Shown piece by piece: positions 24,576-38,000 of a DNA stretch of 64,000 nt. Position numbers and translations under genes: made by a program. A model generated the notes under the pieces. It was given only the letters and a program-made list of their open reading frames with translations, had not been told where the DNA came from and ran no database searches. Position 1 is the stretch's first letter. Each line of letters opens with the position of its first letter. The stretch comes from Rallus limicola (taxonomy: Eukaryota > Chordata > Aves > Gruiformes > Rallidae), in contig JAKCOZ010000060.1 in assembly GCA_022605955.1 (NCBI GenBank), positions 1,510,501 through 1,574,500 of the forward strand, in the 5' to 3' direction.

Positions 24576-26994
24576 GGGTCTTTGCCATTCAAGAAACCAT
24601 CTGAAGTTTCTCACAGTGGTCCTACCGGTTTCCTAAATGAAAACTTAAAAATGTTTGGAGCACCGAAATTTTTGGAGCATCTGTCAGAACCCGTATTTTC
24701 TTGATTTCTATTCCTCTCAAAACCTGTTTCAGGTTCGGCACGTCTATAACCCCTTCCTTCATTACATCCTGCTGCTATCTATGGACACTATGGGACCTTT
24801 GAGGGCAAGCACTAAAATACTACATAAAAACACCATTTCCTCCAATTTTCATATTCACTCCATTTCAGTTTCTTAAGTATTAATTTCTTGGTGAAAAGTA
24901 GCTTTTTGACGAATTCTAATTCAGTGTTGCTTTGTGGTTTGGTTTGGTTTTGGTTTCTTTTTTCCCCATGGATGCTTGAATTTAACCCAGTGTTTAACCC
25001 AACACTGGCTGATTATGGCCTCAAAAATATCCACAGGAAATTTTCTTGAAATTAATGGGAATTGTGGAGGAGGCAAAATTTGATGATTTCCTTTTCTTAG
25101 GTTATGCTCCTTAGGGCAGTTCACATTTTTTATTGTGTGCAGCCAAGGAGGGTGACAATATCAGATGGAAAATGAAGCAGTTGCCAGATATTTTCCATTT
25201 CGGTTAATAAGCCCCTTGCTCTGTGTCAGACTGAAGCTTATACTGAGGGCAGGCAAGGATTTTATTTTATTCTGGAAATATATTTCCAGTATTCTTTAAA
25301 AAAAAGAAATCATTTTATGAGCAGTTCAGTCTTCATACTTTTAATCCTTGAGTTCTTTCGAAGGCTACCAGTGTTTCAGGGGCCAAATGTTGAGTAATTT
25401 CACAATGCAAAACCAAGCCCAGCCTGGAAAAAGTACAGCAGAGCAAAACAAAAAAGGCATTTGGCTTTGGATCTTCTGTCACTATTTGGTACAGAGACAC
25501 TGGGTGAGACCTAAGGCACCAAAAGATGACCAGTGCGATAAAGAACTGAATGAGCATGTCACTTTTTAGGTGAAACCGTGGGTATTTCATGGTGCTTTAC
25601 AAGACTATTTTACATACAAAATAATGATATATATGCAAAACCTAAATCCCATGACAAAGTTTCTGACTCACTGAGTTTTACACTGTTTCCTGTTAAGAAA
25701 TGCTTCCTTTGTGCATGTCAACAGTGCTTTCAGTTATGTTCAGTTTGCTTTTGCAGTCTTTAAGAACAGCTTCCCTTTTTTTTTTTTTTTTTTTTCCCCT
25801 CTTTGCTTTCTCCATATTTTTTCTTAATTTTTTGATGTGGTTTTGGAAACAATATGTAATAATATATATTATATTTTGTATTTGTCAAGGGTATTGGACA
25901 TAATCTTTATTGTTGATTTTTCCAAACTGACACCCATCACATAGTATGTTAATAAAAATAATTTTTCACAGGCTGGTGTAATTGCCCTTTATTCTTGCTT
26001 GTTACAGACATTAGAGGGAGAAGCACTGCAACACTCAGATAAAAATTTCAACGAGCCTTTTGCTCTCTAAAGGCTTCCCCTCATTACTGCTGACTTTATT
26101 GGGTTTGGGTTTTGGGGTTGGGTTGTTTTTTTTTTTCCCTTTCTTTCTGAATTTTTTTTGTGCATTTACTACTTGCAGAAAGAGCTTGATTAAGAGCTCT
26201 GCTGTATCTGTAACTGTTTTCAGTGCCTCCACAGGAAAATACAGGAGTCTGAATTCAGATACACAAAAGCCAGATGTAAGCTCATTTTCCCATCATTTTA
26301 TTCCCAGAGACAGCAGTGAGAAGGTCCCTGTCTAGTTCTTGACAAGACTGTAGGGTGGTTTTTAGCAGACAACGGACAAACCAGTCTTTTGATATAAACT
26401 GGCACAGATCTGCTCAAGACAGTTGGATTATTTACATTTTCAGTTTGGCTGAGAGAGACAATTTAGAGAGAAAGAGTATGTTTCAATACAGCCCATTGGC
26501 TATAACGAATCACACATGGCGTTACAAAAACTTCTGGCCACCACCACCAAACACGTCCTGCATTTCTACAGTGGGCAGAGAAATTTTCTGTAGAGAAAAA
26601 CCCCTCTCTGACCCATCAAGACAAACAAGGACATTTAGTCTTCCCCGATCCTTGGGTCTGAATACCTCACATGTAGACATTTGATGTTTGTGGTGGTTTG
26701 GGGGGTTTGTACTTTATGCCAGTATGAAGTGCGAGAGAGAGGGCATTGTATATCCTTAGTTACAGCAGGAAATGTTAGGGGGGGGGGCTATTAATATGTT
26801 AATAAATAATTATTGCCAGATATTAAATGCTTAATTTCTCTGTGTGTTTTTAAACAGCTTTGAAGTCTGAGATTTGCCTATCCAGAATTTTGTACAAGGT
26901 GTACAAAGGTCAGCACCTAAAAACAGGTCTGCTGTGCAGGCAGGTTAACGTTCAGTTTAAGTGAGAGGTGCGAGGGAGAGCAAGTATAGGTGAG
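24576..26994. other. AT-rich non-coding sequence
   Basis: No gene is recognised. It holds a T20 run, G/T-rich simple sequence near 24.93-24.96 kb and 26.10-26.16 kb, and an 8-base G run near 26.78 kb. Open frames through the T-runs encode only Phe-rich or Lys-rich strings. Confidence 0.6.
25776..25795 (+). repeat. T20 homopolymer run
   Basis: Twenty consecutive T are followed by CCCC and T-rich sequence. It could be the remains of a retro-insertion tail on the minus strand, but no element body is identifiable. Confidence 0.9.
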
Positions 26995-27292
26995 AGGGAC
27001 CAAGGAAGTCCTAGGGGACAGCAGGATGATCATAAGCCAGCAATGTGCCCTCATGGATAAGAAGTCCAATGGCATCCTGGGGAAACCTAGAAAAGGTGTA
27101 GTTAGTAGGTCAAGAGGGATCCTAGTGAGACCACACCTGGAATATTGTGTCCAGTTCTGGGCCCCTCAGCTCCAGAAAGACACAGAACTCCAGCACAGGG
27201 ACACCAAGACGATGAAGGGAGTGGAACCCCTTCCTGATGAGGAGAGGCTGAGGGAGCTGGGCCTCTTTATCTTGGAGGAGACTGAGAGGTGA
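26995..27292 (+). pseudogene. CR1 ORF2 C-terminal remnant
   Basis: This is the partial coding end of the CR1 endonuclease/reverse-transcriptase protein. The conserved block [12 protein letters not shown] is intact, and the run [17 protein letters not shown] closes the frame at a normal stop. The reverse-transcriptase catalytic region and the endonuclease are absent because the element is truncated upstream. It is a remnant, not a functional gene. The similarity rests on knowledge of the CR1 family, not on a search. Confidence 0.85.
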
Positions 27293-27635
27293 CCTTATTA
27301 ATGTCTATAAATATGTAAAGGGTGAGAGTCAGGAGGACAGAGCCAGGCTCTTCTCAGTGATGGCAGCGACAGGACAAGAAGTAGTGAGTGCAGCTGGAGC
27401 AGAGGAAGTTCCATGGGAATGTCAGGAAGAACTTTCCGCTGTGAGGGTGACAGAGCCCTGGGACAGGCTGCCCAGAGAGGTTGTGGAGTCTCCTTCTCTG
27501 GAGACATTCCAACCCACCCAGATGTGTTCCTGTGTGATCCAGTCTACGTGATCCTGCTCTGGGAAGGGGTGGGACTAGATGATCTTTTGAGGTCCCTTCC
27601 AACTCCTAACACTCTGTGATTCTGTGATTCTGTAA
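26995..27635 (+). mobile_element. CR1 retrotransposon, longest copy (about 640 bp), with ORF2 3' end
   Basis: This is a plus-strand CR1 reaching into the end of ORF2. A frame open from 26990 to 27292 reads [17 protein letters not shown], then [15 protein letters not shown], then [10 protein letters not shown], the C-terminal part of the CR1 reverse-transcriptase polyprotein. Intervening residues are missing compared with the family, so an internal deletion is likely. After the stop comes the standard 3' region: 'gtgacagagccctgggacaggctgcccagagagg', 'ggtgggactagatgatctttt', 'aggtcccttccaactcc', ending in two and a half GATTCTGT repeats at 27618-27635. It is 5'-truncated and dead as an autonomous element. 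Confidence 0.95.
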
Positions 27636-30600
27636 GTGAATGTATAGCCCACATCATTGGGTTTGATTTGAAGTATAGTCCACATCAGAACCTCTAAAGT
27701 GTCATTGTGCAGATGAACGTTTTACTTATTGAACAAAGGATTTACTGTAACAAAGATGGGATCCACAAACACAAGCTAATCAAACACAGGTTGTCACCCT
27801 TACTACCAAGTTCCAGGTACCAATACTTTGAGACTGCAGCTAAGAGTGTGCAAGGTATTTTCTCTGCCTGTTTGCCAAAGTTCACCTTACACAGTAGTCT
27901 GGTTTAGCCTGCAGCACTCTGATAGCTGATGATGGTATGGATGAATGAATTTGTTAAATTCTCCATTGCCTTTCTGAGTGAGTTTGCCTACAAGGCTTTA
28001 ACATGGATTCATCAAATACGTATTACAAAAGCAGCGTGGGACTTGAACGCTCAATTGTGGCTGATCTGATACAGATGAATCTTATACATGAGGAAACCTT
28101 AGTGCTCTTTCATTTTTCATACATTAACTTTAAAGTAAGCAGTAGGAAAATGTCAAAGAAAATAAAGAAGGCAAAATAAGGTACTTACGGCTTAAGAAGT
28201 TAGCTTCTTTTCAAAGTGATGCATGGGTGGTACTGTATAAATTCCTGTTTGTGAATAAGATTTGTGTATGCCTCCCATGTACCGTTTTGAAAAGATATGC
28301 TCAGTGTTAGAACATTTGTATTTGTCTTTCATTAAGAAAATGTAACCCAGTGAGTCACCTATTGAAAAGAGGGCTGCAGAACCACTGCTGTCAAAGCCCA
28401 GGATTGTTGAAAAGAGGGACTGTGTGTCTGTGTGAAATATCACAATTACAAACTGCAGAAGAATGTCTCTTGCTCCCTCTCTCAGTTCAAAATACAGATA
28501 TCTGTGCTTAAACTTTTATCTCATTATTGATATTATTATTATCAGTCTTATTATTATCATTTACTTATTTGTATAGCTCTGTGGCTTGCTAGGTACTTTA
28601 TGTGTGAGTGAAATTCACATTATCTGCCCTAGATAGCATGTTATTTCTCTTCTCTGTTATTATTTTGGAAATTATTCTGCAAGTCAGTCTGTAGTTGCTA
28701 TATGCCATAAACTAAAATTACAAACATCAGAAATGTGGAATTAAGAATTCAGTCAGGAAGTAGAAAAGGATGAGGTATGGCTGCACAAGACACTGATTGT
28801 CTCTTTGCAGATAAACACCTTAATAATTAGCATTTAGAAGAAATAACGAAGAGCTTAGTACTAGAATCTAATTTTTAATCACTTGTTATGTATGTAAAGC
28901 ACATTGTTTAAGCCAAGCTTTAAAAAGTGCTGATGGTTTGGGTGGATACTTGCTCAACTTGGGGACATAGAAAAGCAAAGAATTGAATTGGCAAAGGGAG
29001 GTGAGACGAGATCTGAGATTGATTCTGCTGCCCAAAACGCTGCTAAGAAACCTTACATCTGTTGCAGGCTGTGTGTGGTTTGTGAACTGCTGAAGTTCTA
29101 GTCCCACCAGTCCCAAATAGCACCTGCCATCTGAATTACCCCTTGCAAGTTGCAGGCTAGGTCCTGCTGTGTTTAGCAATAGGACTGGTCGAGCCCCATG
29201 TCTGAGACACATAGAACAGACACAATTCAGTCCGAGGTACAGGGAGAAACTCAGTCCATCCAATGGTTTTTACCTCCTTGAGACCATGCAGAAGCACAGG
29301 CATGTGCCCACACAGCAGGCTTGCTGTTAGGACCAATATTTTGGGGGATTTATAGGATCTAACCTCATGATCCAAATCATTTTCTTTTTTTTTTTTTTTC
29401 CTCTGTTAGAGATTTGGGGTGTTTCTTCTGTTTTGGTTTGGTTTCCTTTGCATCATCAATACTGTCTGTGACACTTAAGTCATAATCAGTTTTTCTTGTG
29501 CAACTTACTTAAAAGATACCATAGTCACATCACAATGCTATTATTACTTTTCTCTTCTTACTGCCTCCAGAATGGGACACAAAAAAAAACCACCAAGCCC
29601 TTATCTTCTGAATCTCAAATGTGGTTTTCTGGCTGACAGTCTAAATTACCACCATTTTACTTCTTATCTACATATAACTCTTAGATACATACACTTGATT
29701 TTAGAATCTATATGCAAAGAACGTTGCTATTGTAAAAATGTTGCTATTACCTATTATGCTAAGTTGGAATTTAAATTGTGCTAGGAAAAAAAATCTATAG
29801 CAAGCCTAAACCAATATCATCTTGGGAAACAAAAAGAAATCAACTGTTTTATGGCAGATGATGTCTGGGAAGACAAATCTGTACCAAAGTGACACCACAG
29901 TAACTTATTTTCTCATCTAAGACTATGATGAGAGTTTTCAGAGCTTCAGCCCAGTTACATCACTTACAGGGGTTAAGAGCATTGCATCTTAGTATCTTTG
30001 GTATAATGAGCTCCCAAGAAGACCTGCTATAAACTGGGTAGTGAGGAGTGCCTTTGTAATGCTAGGACCTGTTGATTTTACTTGAGGCAGACTTGAGCAG
30101 CACAAGTCCCATCCTAAAAGCTGAAGAAATGCACAGCTCTCTAAACCCTGCTAGAGACAATTCCCATCTCGGTTTCACAGCAGATGCGTGGCACTGGCTG
30201 GGAACAGATCATCATCCATAACAAACCATCCCTCACAGTTTAGGAACCTCTGCACAAGCATGGGCAGTCTACTGTCCAATACAAGCAGACATTTTCAGTC
30301 TTTTCCCTAATAAAAAGCTGCACAAAAAAAACAGTGGGATGTAACATCGGGTGTTTGGCAACAGTAATCCCTTGGAACGCCTCGTTACTGTATGGCAGAA
30401 CAGATGTAAACCTCTTATATTATTAGGCATGGAGCTTTGCTGTACCCTAGAATATTTCTTTGTGGTGGCTGAAAATAAAATATTTGTCTGTTCTATGGGA
30501 AGGTTCTCATCAGTAGATGTGAGAAGCCAATGTATAGAGCCTTCAGGGCCTACCTTGGTTCCAGCACATGGATGTCCACCATCTCATCGGGTTGTGAGTC

Positions 30601-31250
30601 AAAACTTTCAGCAGTCCAAGATAATGCTCAGACACAGAAACAGTGTTTAGAATAAGTAAGTGTAGTCCATAATAAATCCCAAATTATGATATAAAATTAA
30701 ACTGAGTCAATAAAATGTTAGTTTGTCCCTACATACTCACCAAAAGAACATTACTGTATTCTATTTAAAAGCATGAGATATGGAATAAATATTGTCAAAT
30801 ATTTATGTCAAATGTTTAAAGAAGGAAAACCTCTTCTAATACTTTTTAATTTATATGTTTTCTTTTCACTAGTCCTTTAAAAATAGTAACCACAGATTTT
30901 GTAGTCTGCCTAGATGCAGAAGATTTATTAGTACTTATAAATGTGAAGAGGTTTCTATTACTGTATTCACTATTGCATTTAGTTTTTTAAGTCGGCTATC
31001 CTGCAGGTCAGATTTCAGGAAAGGCAAATATCTTTGCCCACAGTTTCTCTGTTTTCAATAGTCATTGCAGTTTTTGTACAGTAGGGGAATAGCAACCTTC
31101 CCCACAGCTCAATAGGTAGTTTCCCATGCATAGCCCCATAGTTCAGAGAAGCTTTTTTTTTTGTCTGCCTGTGAAGTCCGCTTCAAGATGTTGAAGGATA
31201 GTGGAAGACATGGTAAAGAAGCTGTTTTCTCATAGGAACTACAGTAGTTC
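27636..31250. other. AT-rich non-coding sequence
   Basis: No exon or RNA gene is recognised. Open frames up to 125 codons (minus, 28886-29263) show no domain. A T13 run lies near 29.39 kb. A small inverted repeat (AAGAAG-TTAG-CTTCTT) lies near 28.19-28.21 kb and is unlikely to matter. Confidence 0.6.
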
Positions 31251-31342
31251 AGAATCACAGAATCACAAGGTTGGAAAAGCACTTTAAGATCATCAAGTCC
31301 AACCGTTCCTGTCCTATCCTAAACCTTATCACCACAGAGTGA
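31251..31342 (-). mobile_element. CR1 retrotransposon 3' end, minus strand (about 90 bp)
   Basis: The sequence opens with AGAATCACAGAATCACA, the reverse complement of the CR1 terminal repeat. It continues 'ggttggaaaagcactttaag' and 'atcatcaagtccaaccgt', then 'tcctgtcctatcctaaacc'. Only the last 90 or so bases of the element remain. This subfamily resembles the copy at 24.4 kb (shared 'aggacaggaacggttggacttgatgatct' in reverse). Confidence 0.93.
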
Positions 31343-34300
31343 CTGTAACATAGTCTGGCCAAACTGAATTCATTATATACTTTGGTTGTAAGCTATGTCT
31401 GTTCAATCAGGAAATACACACAGCCACTACAGTACCCAGTCTTCCAGTTATAAGTAGTAGCAATTCTAAAAATTGTCAGTAGTCATCTACACCACAAAGA
31501 GAGAAACCGTAAATCCTTTTACTGGCTTTTATAGGGGTTTGAATTCAAATTGGTGCCATAGTTGCAGCTAAATTGCTCTCACAGGCTAGAAATATTCCTT
31601 CAGAAGGGCTTTGAAATCGCTGTGCTCCTACAGATGACAAAGCCATAATAAGGCAGGTGCCTTTGACCAGTGTCCGAAGTACCTTTTCACCAGGCAGTTG
31701 TGTTATCTATTCTCCAAAAGTGTAATTTGTTTTAGAGAAAAGTTATTTCTAAAAGTTTTATTGGCATAATAAAGGCAGTTTATCACATAATTCTGTAATT
31801 CATCATATGCACAGCACTGTTTGATGAATATATATTTTCTTGCCAAATACTTGTATACTTGCCAAAGTTTTACAGTTAATTAGATATTTGGCTTTATTCA
31901 TTGGCTTCAATAAACTTACCCCAAAGATGAAATTGGCCCAATGTTTATGAAATGCTAAATAAGAGCTAAGTAAAATGTTTCCTAATTAGGTAGTCGGGGG
32001 TGTCTTGTGGGCTAAGTTCTACTATTAATTAGACAGAAAATTTCAAACTCACTTCTACATTATGAACCTGACTCAGATTAGAGCCAGGGCTTGAGAAGCA
32101 TTCCCTGATTTTCTGTGAGCTGCATCCATTTTATTTTCATTTTCCAAACCAGAACATATCACTTATTAATTATTTTTCTTACTAATTTCCCATTTATTTA
32201 ATCTAATTTAAAACTCAATTTAAAAAAAAAAACAACCCAATATTAAAATGTTTAGGAAACCTTAGAGGCAAAGAGTGGAAATGGAATAGCTTGAACTGGA
32301 TGTTTGAAAAAACTCTGAATTAGAAAACCAGTTTCTGTTTCTGGCATGGAGTGGGCATAATGCTATTTGAGCAGAGCTTTGGAATAAGGAAATAAAATGG
32401 CAAAGGGCAGGAGGAGAAAAATTAAAAGTCTTTGTGTAGCAACCATTGTTTACTTTAAATGCAAAGGATATTCTTTTGAACTGAATATTGTGTTAAGTGT
32501 TAAGCCAAAACCAAAATTATATGAATGGAAAGAAAGTAAAGACTTTGACTCCCTGATGATTTTTTTTTTTTAATTCCTGTGGAAAGTTTGATGTCCTGTC
32601 TTTCTCCTTATAAATAAACTATAGCGGTTTTAAGACATGTGTTGATTCTTGGTTTATTTAATGCAGAGTAGCCAGAAAAAAAGGGACCCAGTAGGTACTA
32701 CACAATATATTGACGGGTAAACTGTATGAAGCAGCTAGCTGCTTGTGCTAGAGAGATAGAGACATTTACATATATCTACAAAGGAAGCTTGTGTGTGTAT
32801 ATGGAAATTTTTGAGCAACTCAGGTGGGGATATGCCATATGTTGCTTACAGCTCTTACACCACAACAATGGTTCCCGGTGAGGAGCGATGCTAGAGGCAG
32901 GTCGAGTCTTCTGCTTTGTGTGGTTGCTGTTTTTGGGGTTTTTTGCCTTGTCACTTGATGCCTCTTCTCTTCAAACCACAAAGCCATTGAAGTAACAGGC
33001 AAATGTTTTTTTCCATTTCAACATGGTCAAATTGCCATGTTGTTGCCATGCCCTTTGGGGTCAGTGCAGATTGAGCTATGTGCTTTGTAACATAATGACG
33101 ATTATGAAATAAAGGTACTGGGTTTTTTTCTGCTCTTTTTAAGGTTTTGAATGATGTTTACCCAGCTAATATTCTACTAGTCTCTATTTTTATTCTTCAT
33201 TTGTTCAGTGTGCATCCTTGGTTTTTTGTTTTCCTGCCTTTCCTAACCAGTTGAAAGTATTCTCTGATGACTTCATTGGACTGGAATTGGGGATTTTGGG
33301 GAGTGTGTTGGAAAATGAACCAGAAAAGAGAGGAGTATACATTCCACCTGTGGACGGACAGGTGGCAATGAGTACTATGGGGACACCAAGGAGAGCTTCG
33401 ACTCCATCTCCTGCTGTTCCCAGTGAAACATTTCATAGCGATGCCACACAACACAGTTCAATCCATCCTCCCCTCACCCTCCAAGGCTCCACGTGTGCCC
33501 ACACGGCCCCTACCTCTCTGCTGCCATATGACTCTGTGCAGCCGCGCAGTCAGGCAGCTGAACCAGTTCCTCAATACGGGTCTTTACACAGCTGCACAAA
33601 CAGCTGCACAGCCACGAGGGAGGCAGCGGCTCAGGTCAGCGTGGGATGTGCCTGGGGCAGCCAGCAGAAGCATACATCCTCGTTTGGGTGGCAGGGTGGT
33701 TGATGTAACGTGCGACTGACGGTGTAGGACAAACCAGTGTGAAACAAGGGATCAGCAAGATCCTAATACCCCCATCGCAGACACAGTTTGTCAGCAAAAG
33801 CCATCTCTTGGGAATTCTACACATAACTCTGTTGAGGCTGTATGCTTAACCCTAATTAAGTTTTTGGGCTTTACTAGGTTCTTCCTAACAAGTCTTGTCA
33901 CCTTTGGTGTTACCTCTTAAGCACAGTTACCACTGACCAAATTATTTTCTCCATTGTACACTTTCTTGGAGAAGAGGATAGGGAAAGTTTGGAAATGCAG
34001 CATGGAAACAGAAGGTCTTTTCTATCAAGTGGTGACAAGATGTTGGGCTGTGAGGTTTGGTCCTGCTAGCAGAAGAAAAGCAGTAACAGAGAGACACCTT
34101 TCATTTTTGCCTGTGTTGTTCACAGTATGCCTACAGACTTTACTTTTATTGAACTAATTTTTTGGAGGCACGGTTCTGTTGTGGTCATTCAGAATGTACC
34201 AACTCTCCTCCCTTCCATTGGATTTGTTGTGCACCTCATCATGGCATGATGGGTTCTCATCCCACCAAGACAGGTGTTTCAAAGGTCTATTTCACATTTT

Positions 34301-34871
34301 TTCCAGACAAGGCAGTTTTTCAATGGGGCAGTGGCCTTACAGGCTCTGGGATTATGCAAACTGTATATGCCCACTGATGTACTAAGACAGGGATCCTCCC
34401 TTGTTCATCATGTACCGCTGAACTCCACCAAGGCTACCTCATGGAGAGGGCTCTTTACCCAACAGCTTGCCAGGGAAAAATACCATCAAGATTCATGGCC
34501 TTGTCTTTTCTTTCTACAGAGGTAGAATATGACCTGTACCATGTGGGTGGCTCATAGGGGCAACCACAGCTCTGGGACCACAGCAGTGAGTTCGGAGTGT
34601 CTCTGGAGGAAGATCATTCTTCCTCCCCTTTCCCTGCGGAGCAGATAGAGGAGCAAACAGCCTGTGCTGGTGGATTTGCCCCTAAAAGCATCTAGCTCCT
34701 CTGTGATTGACAGTGATAGCACACGTACTTTGAAAGCTCTAATGTTGATGATTAAGCCTTAATAAAAGCAAATAAGGTGGTGTCTGTGTGTACCCCAGTC
34801 AGCCAAGCAGATATCTACCTGGCATCTTGTAAATTAATCTGGGTGTTTATGCTGTAGATCATGATGAACGT
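31343..34871. other. non-coding sequence
   Basis: AT-rich to 33.2 kb, then a GC-richer patch to 33.72 kb with the longest plus-strand frame outside repeats in this part (161 codons, from 33218). That frame is rich in Pro, Ser, Thr, Ala and Gln, has no domain, and overlaps another open frame. No splice or promoter evidence supports it, so it is not called as a gene. Confidence 0.55.
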
Positions 34872-34885
34872 GTTGCTATAGCAAC
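34872..34885. promoter_or_regulatory. RFX-type X-box palindrome
   Basis: GTTGCTATAGCAAC is a perfect 14-base palindrome made of two GTTGCTA half-sites. It fits the RFX-family X-box consensus (GTNRCC/T-N-RGYAAC) closely. RFX proteins bind such imperfect palindromes as dimers at ciliary-gene promoters and enhancers. It lies in unique sequence within about 200 bases of several homeodomain-type sites, which suits an enhancer. Binding is inferred only from the motif. Confidence 0.45.
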
Positions 34886-35016
34886 CTACATTTCTTCCAT
34901 TTTTTTGCAGCTAATTATCCTAACATCACCACCAGCTACTAAATCTTTGAATTCCTAATGAACGCATGTGGAAGGCAGTTTCTTGATATATCTCCCTTAC
35001 TATATCAGCAAGATGA

Positions 35017-35049
35017 GATAATTAAAGATTAATGGATATTGATTATTTA
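35017..35049. promoter_or_regulatory. cluster of homeodomain-type sites
   Basis: TAATTA at 35019-35024, ATTAAT at 35028-35033 and GATTAT at 35041-35046 occur within 30 bases, downstream of the X-box palindrome. Such cores are recognised by homeodomain and PBX/HOX factors, but they are common by chance in AT-rich DNA. Confidence rests on the clustering and the neighbouring X-box. Confidence 0.25.
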
Positions 35050-38000
35050 GGGTTTATTGAAGCCTGCCATTCTCGTACACATGTTCCTGTGCACCCAGAG
35101 GATCTGCCTGATTTTGCTTGGCTTGTTCCACCAATCTGCTCCAATTGTTGACGAAATCATGCTAGGATAGTGCACTTTCTGTCAGATGCTCAACACACTG
35201 CTCCCACAGACTTCAAACCTTCAGCAGCTTGGGAGCCAGGTCCCTGAATTCAGTTCTGCTGGCTGGCAGACTTGTCACAACCTCTACGAGCACAAACTCT
35301 TTTTTTTTTCTGTTCTTTTTTGTCCATGGTGGGGGTTTTGGGGTGGCTTTTTGGCTTTTTTTTATTTTTTCCTAATTGGGGGGAGGTGTGCGTTGTTGAT
35401 ATTTATTGTTTGTGTTTTGTTTTATTCCTTAATTGATTGATACAGTGTAAAAGCAAAATATTGTTGCCATCTTGGAAAGGTGAATGTTCTCAGTCATTGC
35501 TGAGACATTGCATGGTTCTGAGGCTGTGAACATTGCAGAAGACACTGGGCGATCAACCTCTCTGAGAGTCTACTGCTTGAGGTTGTTAGCAGCCTCAAAC
35601 CCATCTTGAGGACGTCACCAAGCTTTCCTTGTAAGGCATTATAACTAGATGTTCTTAGTTTCCGTGCAGCTCCAAATTTGTTTCAGCACTGTGTTGTCAG
35701 AACCAAACCTTCTCAGGATTAGCCTTTAGTATGTGATTCTTCATCTGACCTTGACAAAATACCCTTTTCTCTGGAAATCCAGCATTGCTCCATGAGTTGG
35801 CATCTGTGCCTAATATCACCCAGATACTTCAGAGTAGCTAAAAGCATTTAGGGAAGAGAGAGAACATTAATTGAAATGGGAAAGTGTACACAAAGACAAA
35901 TCAATTATGATCTTGTCCCAAGAACACAGTAAAGGAAGAAAATTTTCTTTCTTTTTTTTTTTTTTTTTTTTTTGCCTTTCAATCTGACTCTTGAATTGTG
36001 GTTATTCCATAATTTTTACTTATTTTTGTACTTAAAAGCAAGCTGAGATACCGCTAGGAAAAGTGCTCCTTAAACGTTTTTCTACATAAGAATCTACCTA
36101 ATTGGAGGCATGAGAAGAGCTAGAAAAATGGATGGCAATCAGGAAGCCATAAATGCATCAGTCTCTGGTTTTAGGTTTTTTTCCCTGTGCCTACATCATA
36201 ATTAAAGCTAAGCTATCAGTTGTTTTTATTCCCTAGTTAACCTCTTTGGCCCCTACCCGGTGGCCTGGGTTTTGTTCCTCACTGAATTTTGCTTTGGTGT
36301 AAAACGAGAGTAATTCCACTGAGAGGACTGAGATTTAGATCAGAATCCAGAGTTGCAATTCTATATATTAAAAAGCTTTACAGTTTCTGTAAAGTACCAG
36401 TAAAGAAAAAAAAATATTGCTGGGGAAAAAAATAAAGAAGTATTGAAGAGAATTGCTTCCTAGCTGAGACCTTGAATACCAGTTTCAGTAAAGAGCAAAG
36501 TTTGAATGTTGCATTATATGCTACTGTAAATAGCATTTTAATATACAAATGCTAGAAGCCCCTTAATTAGTGTTTGTAGCAGTGCAAGTTGGAGCACGCT
36601 GGTGTTTAGGATATATATTATGTCCACCTAATATAATTTCTTTCTCTTATATTCAGTGCAGTAAGCAAGAAAAAAAAAATATTAGGCAGCTTTTCAAGTT
36701 TATCAAGGTAGCAGTAGAAGAGAAACCTTTTGTTCCTTTTTTACTGTGTGGATCCTGAAGGTTGGCAGCACAACAGTGATTCACACCACAATCACGGCAT
36801 AAAAATCCCTTTTTGCACAATGAGCTGATGAAATTTGGTGTTCCTTCTGGGTTTTCTGCATATGGAGATTAAATACCTCGTGGAGCAGAGGTCAGAACAA
36901 AGGAAAGAGCCCTGTTCCTCAAAGTGAACAAAACAGGTTAGCGCCAATATATTTAAAATAGACGTGTTTTTTCCTCCATGTGCACAAAGAAAAACCCCTC
37001 TCTCTCACTTATCTATTGTTTTGCTTAACAATCATATTAGAAAAACACTCTGAAGCTACACAAGTGAATTTTAGCCTTATATGGATGTCACCAGGTCATC
37101 AATTGAATGCCCTCAGCTAAAAAAAAAAATTTTAAAAATTAGGAAAATCAAATTATGTTCACTGAAAAGCTATATCAAGCCTGCATGATAAGTTCTGATC
37201 TAACCTAAATTTATGTCAAATCTGGAACAAGTTTTGAGTGGAAAAGATGTCTGTCTCAGTTTTTGCATACCTTCCACCATAAACCAAGAAAAGAGTGTTC
37301 CAGCTGAGTTTTGCTTTGAGTTTCTTAGTTCATATGAAACTCAAAATGAAACTCATGATTGTGTGAACCGAAACTGGAAAAAAATGCACACAGCTTTAGA
37401 CAGCAGGCTGCTTGCACAGAACGACTGTGTCATCACAAACACTAAGGGCAACACTTCGTTCTTCTTTGCGTTGCACACAGTAAGGAAGAGGGCAAAAATA
37501 TTCTGATCCCCTTTTCTTTTTCTTTTTTTTTGGTGAGCTCCTGCATAAAAATTTAGGTAGGCTTCCATTCACCTCCTAGGTGCAAGCTCTGGACATCTCG
37601 TAAATACATCCGTAGGATTTATGCATAAGGGAAACAACTTTGCCATGCTGTGAAGCTAACAGTTTCACAAGCTTGGAAGTGATATGCTACTTAAAAGTGC
37701 AAGCCTGTTTTCCTCACACACACTTCCAAGTACATTTAGAAGCAATTTGTCTGATATATTTTTAGTGGACATGTGAAAATGATGGGAGAGGATGAACGTT
37801 TGTAATAATAATTCCTCTTGCCACTCCGTCCACCTCCTTCGTTTCTCTCACTGGTTAAGGCACTAGCTATTCTTACTCCTCCCACTGATTTCCTGTTTTA
37901 TTATGATTTGTATTATAATAGCACTAAGAAACCCATGAGAGGTTGTGTCTGGCTAAACCACACACCGATCAAAAACCTGTCTGCCTTTAGTATTGGTGAA

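Noticed and set aside
27298..27619. Frames of 64-82 codons on both strands downstream of the CR1 ORF2 end
   Set aside because: They fall in the CR1 3' untranslated region and have no coding meaning.
33218..33703. 161-codon plus-strand frame
   Set aside because: Low-complexity Pro/Ser/Thr/Ala/Gln composition, overlapping second open frame, no splice signals and no recognised family.
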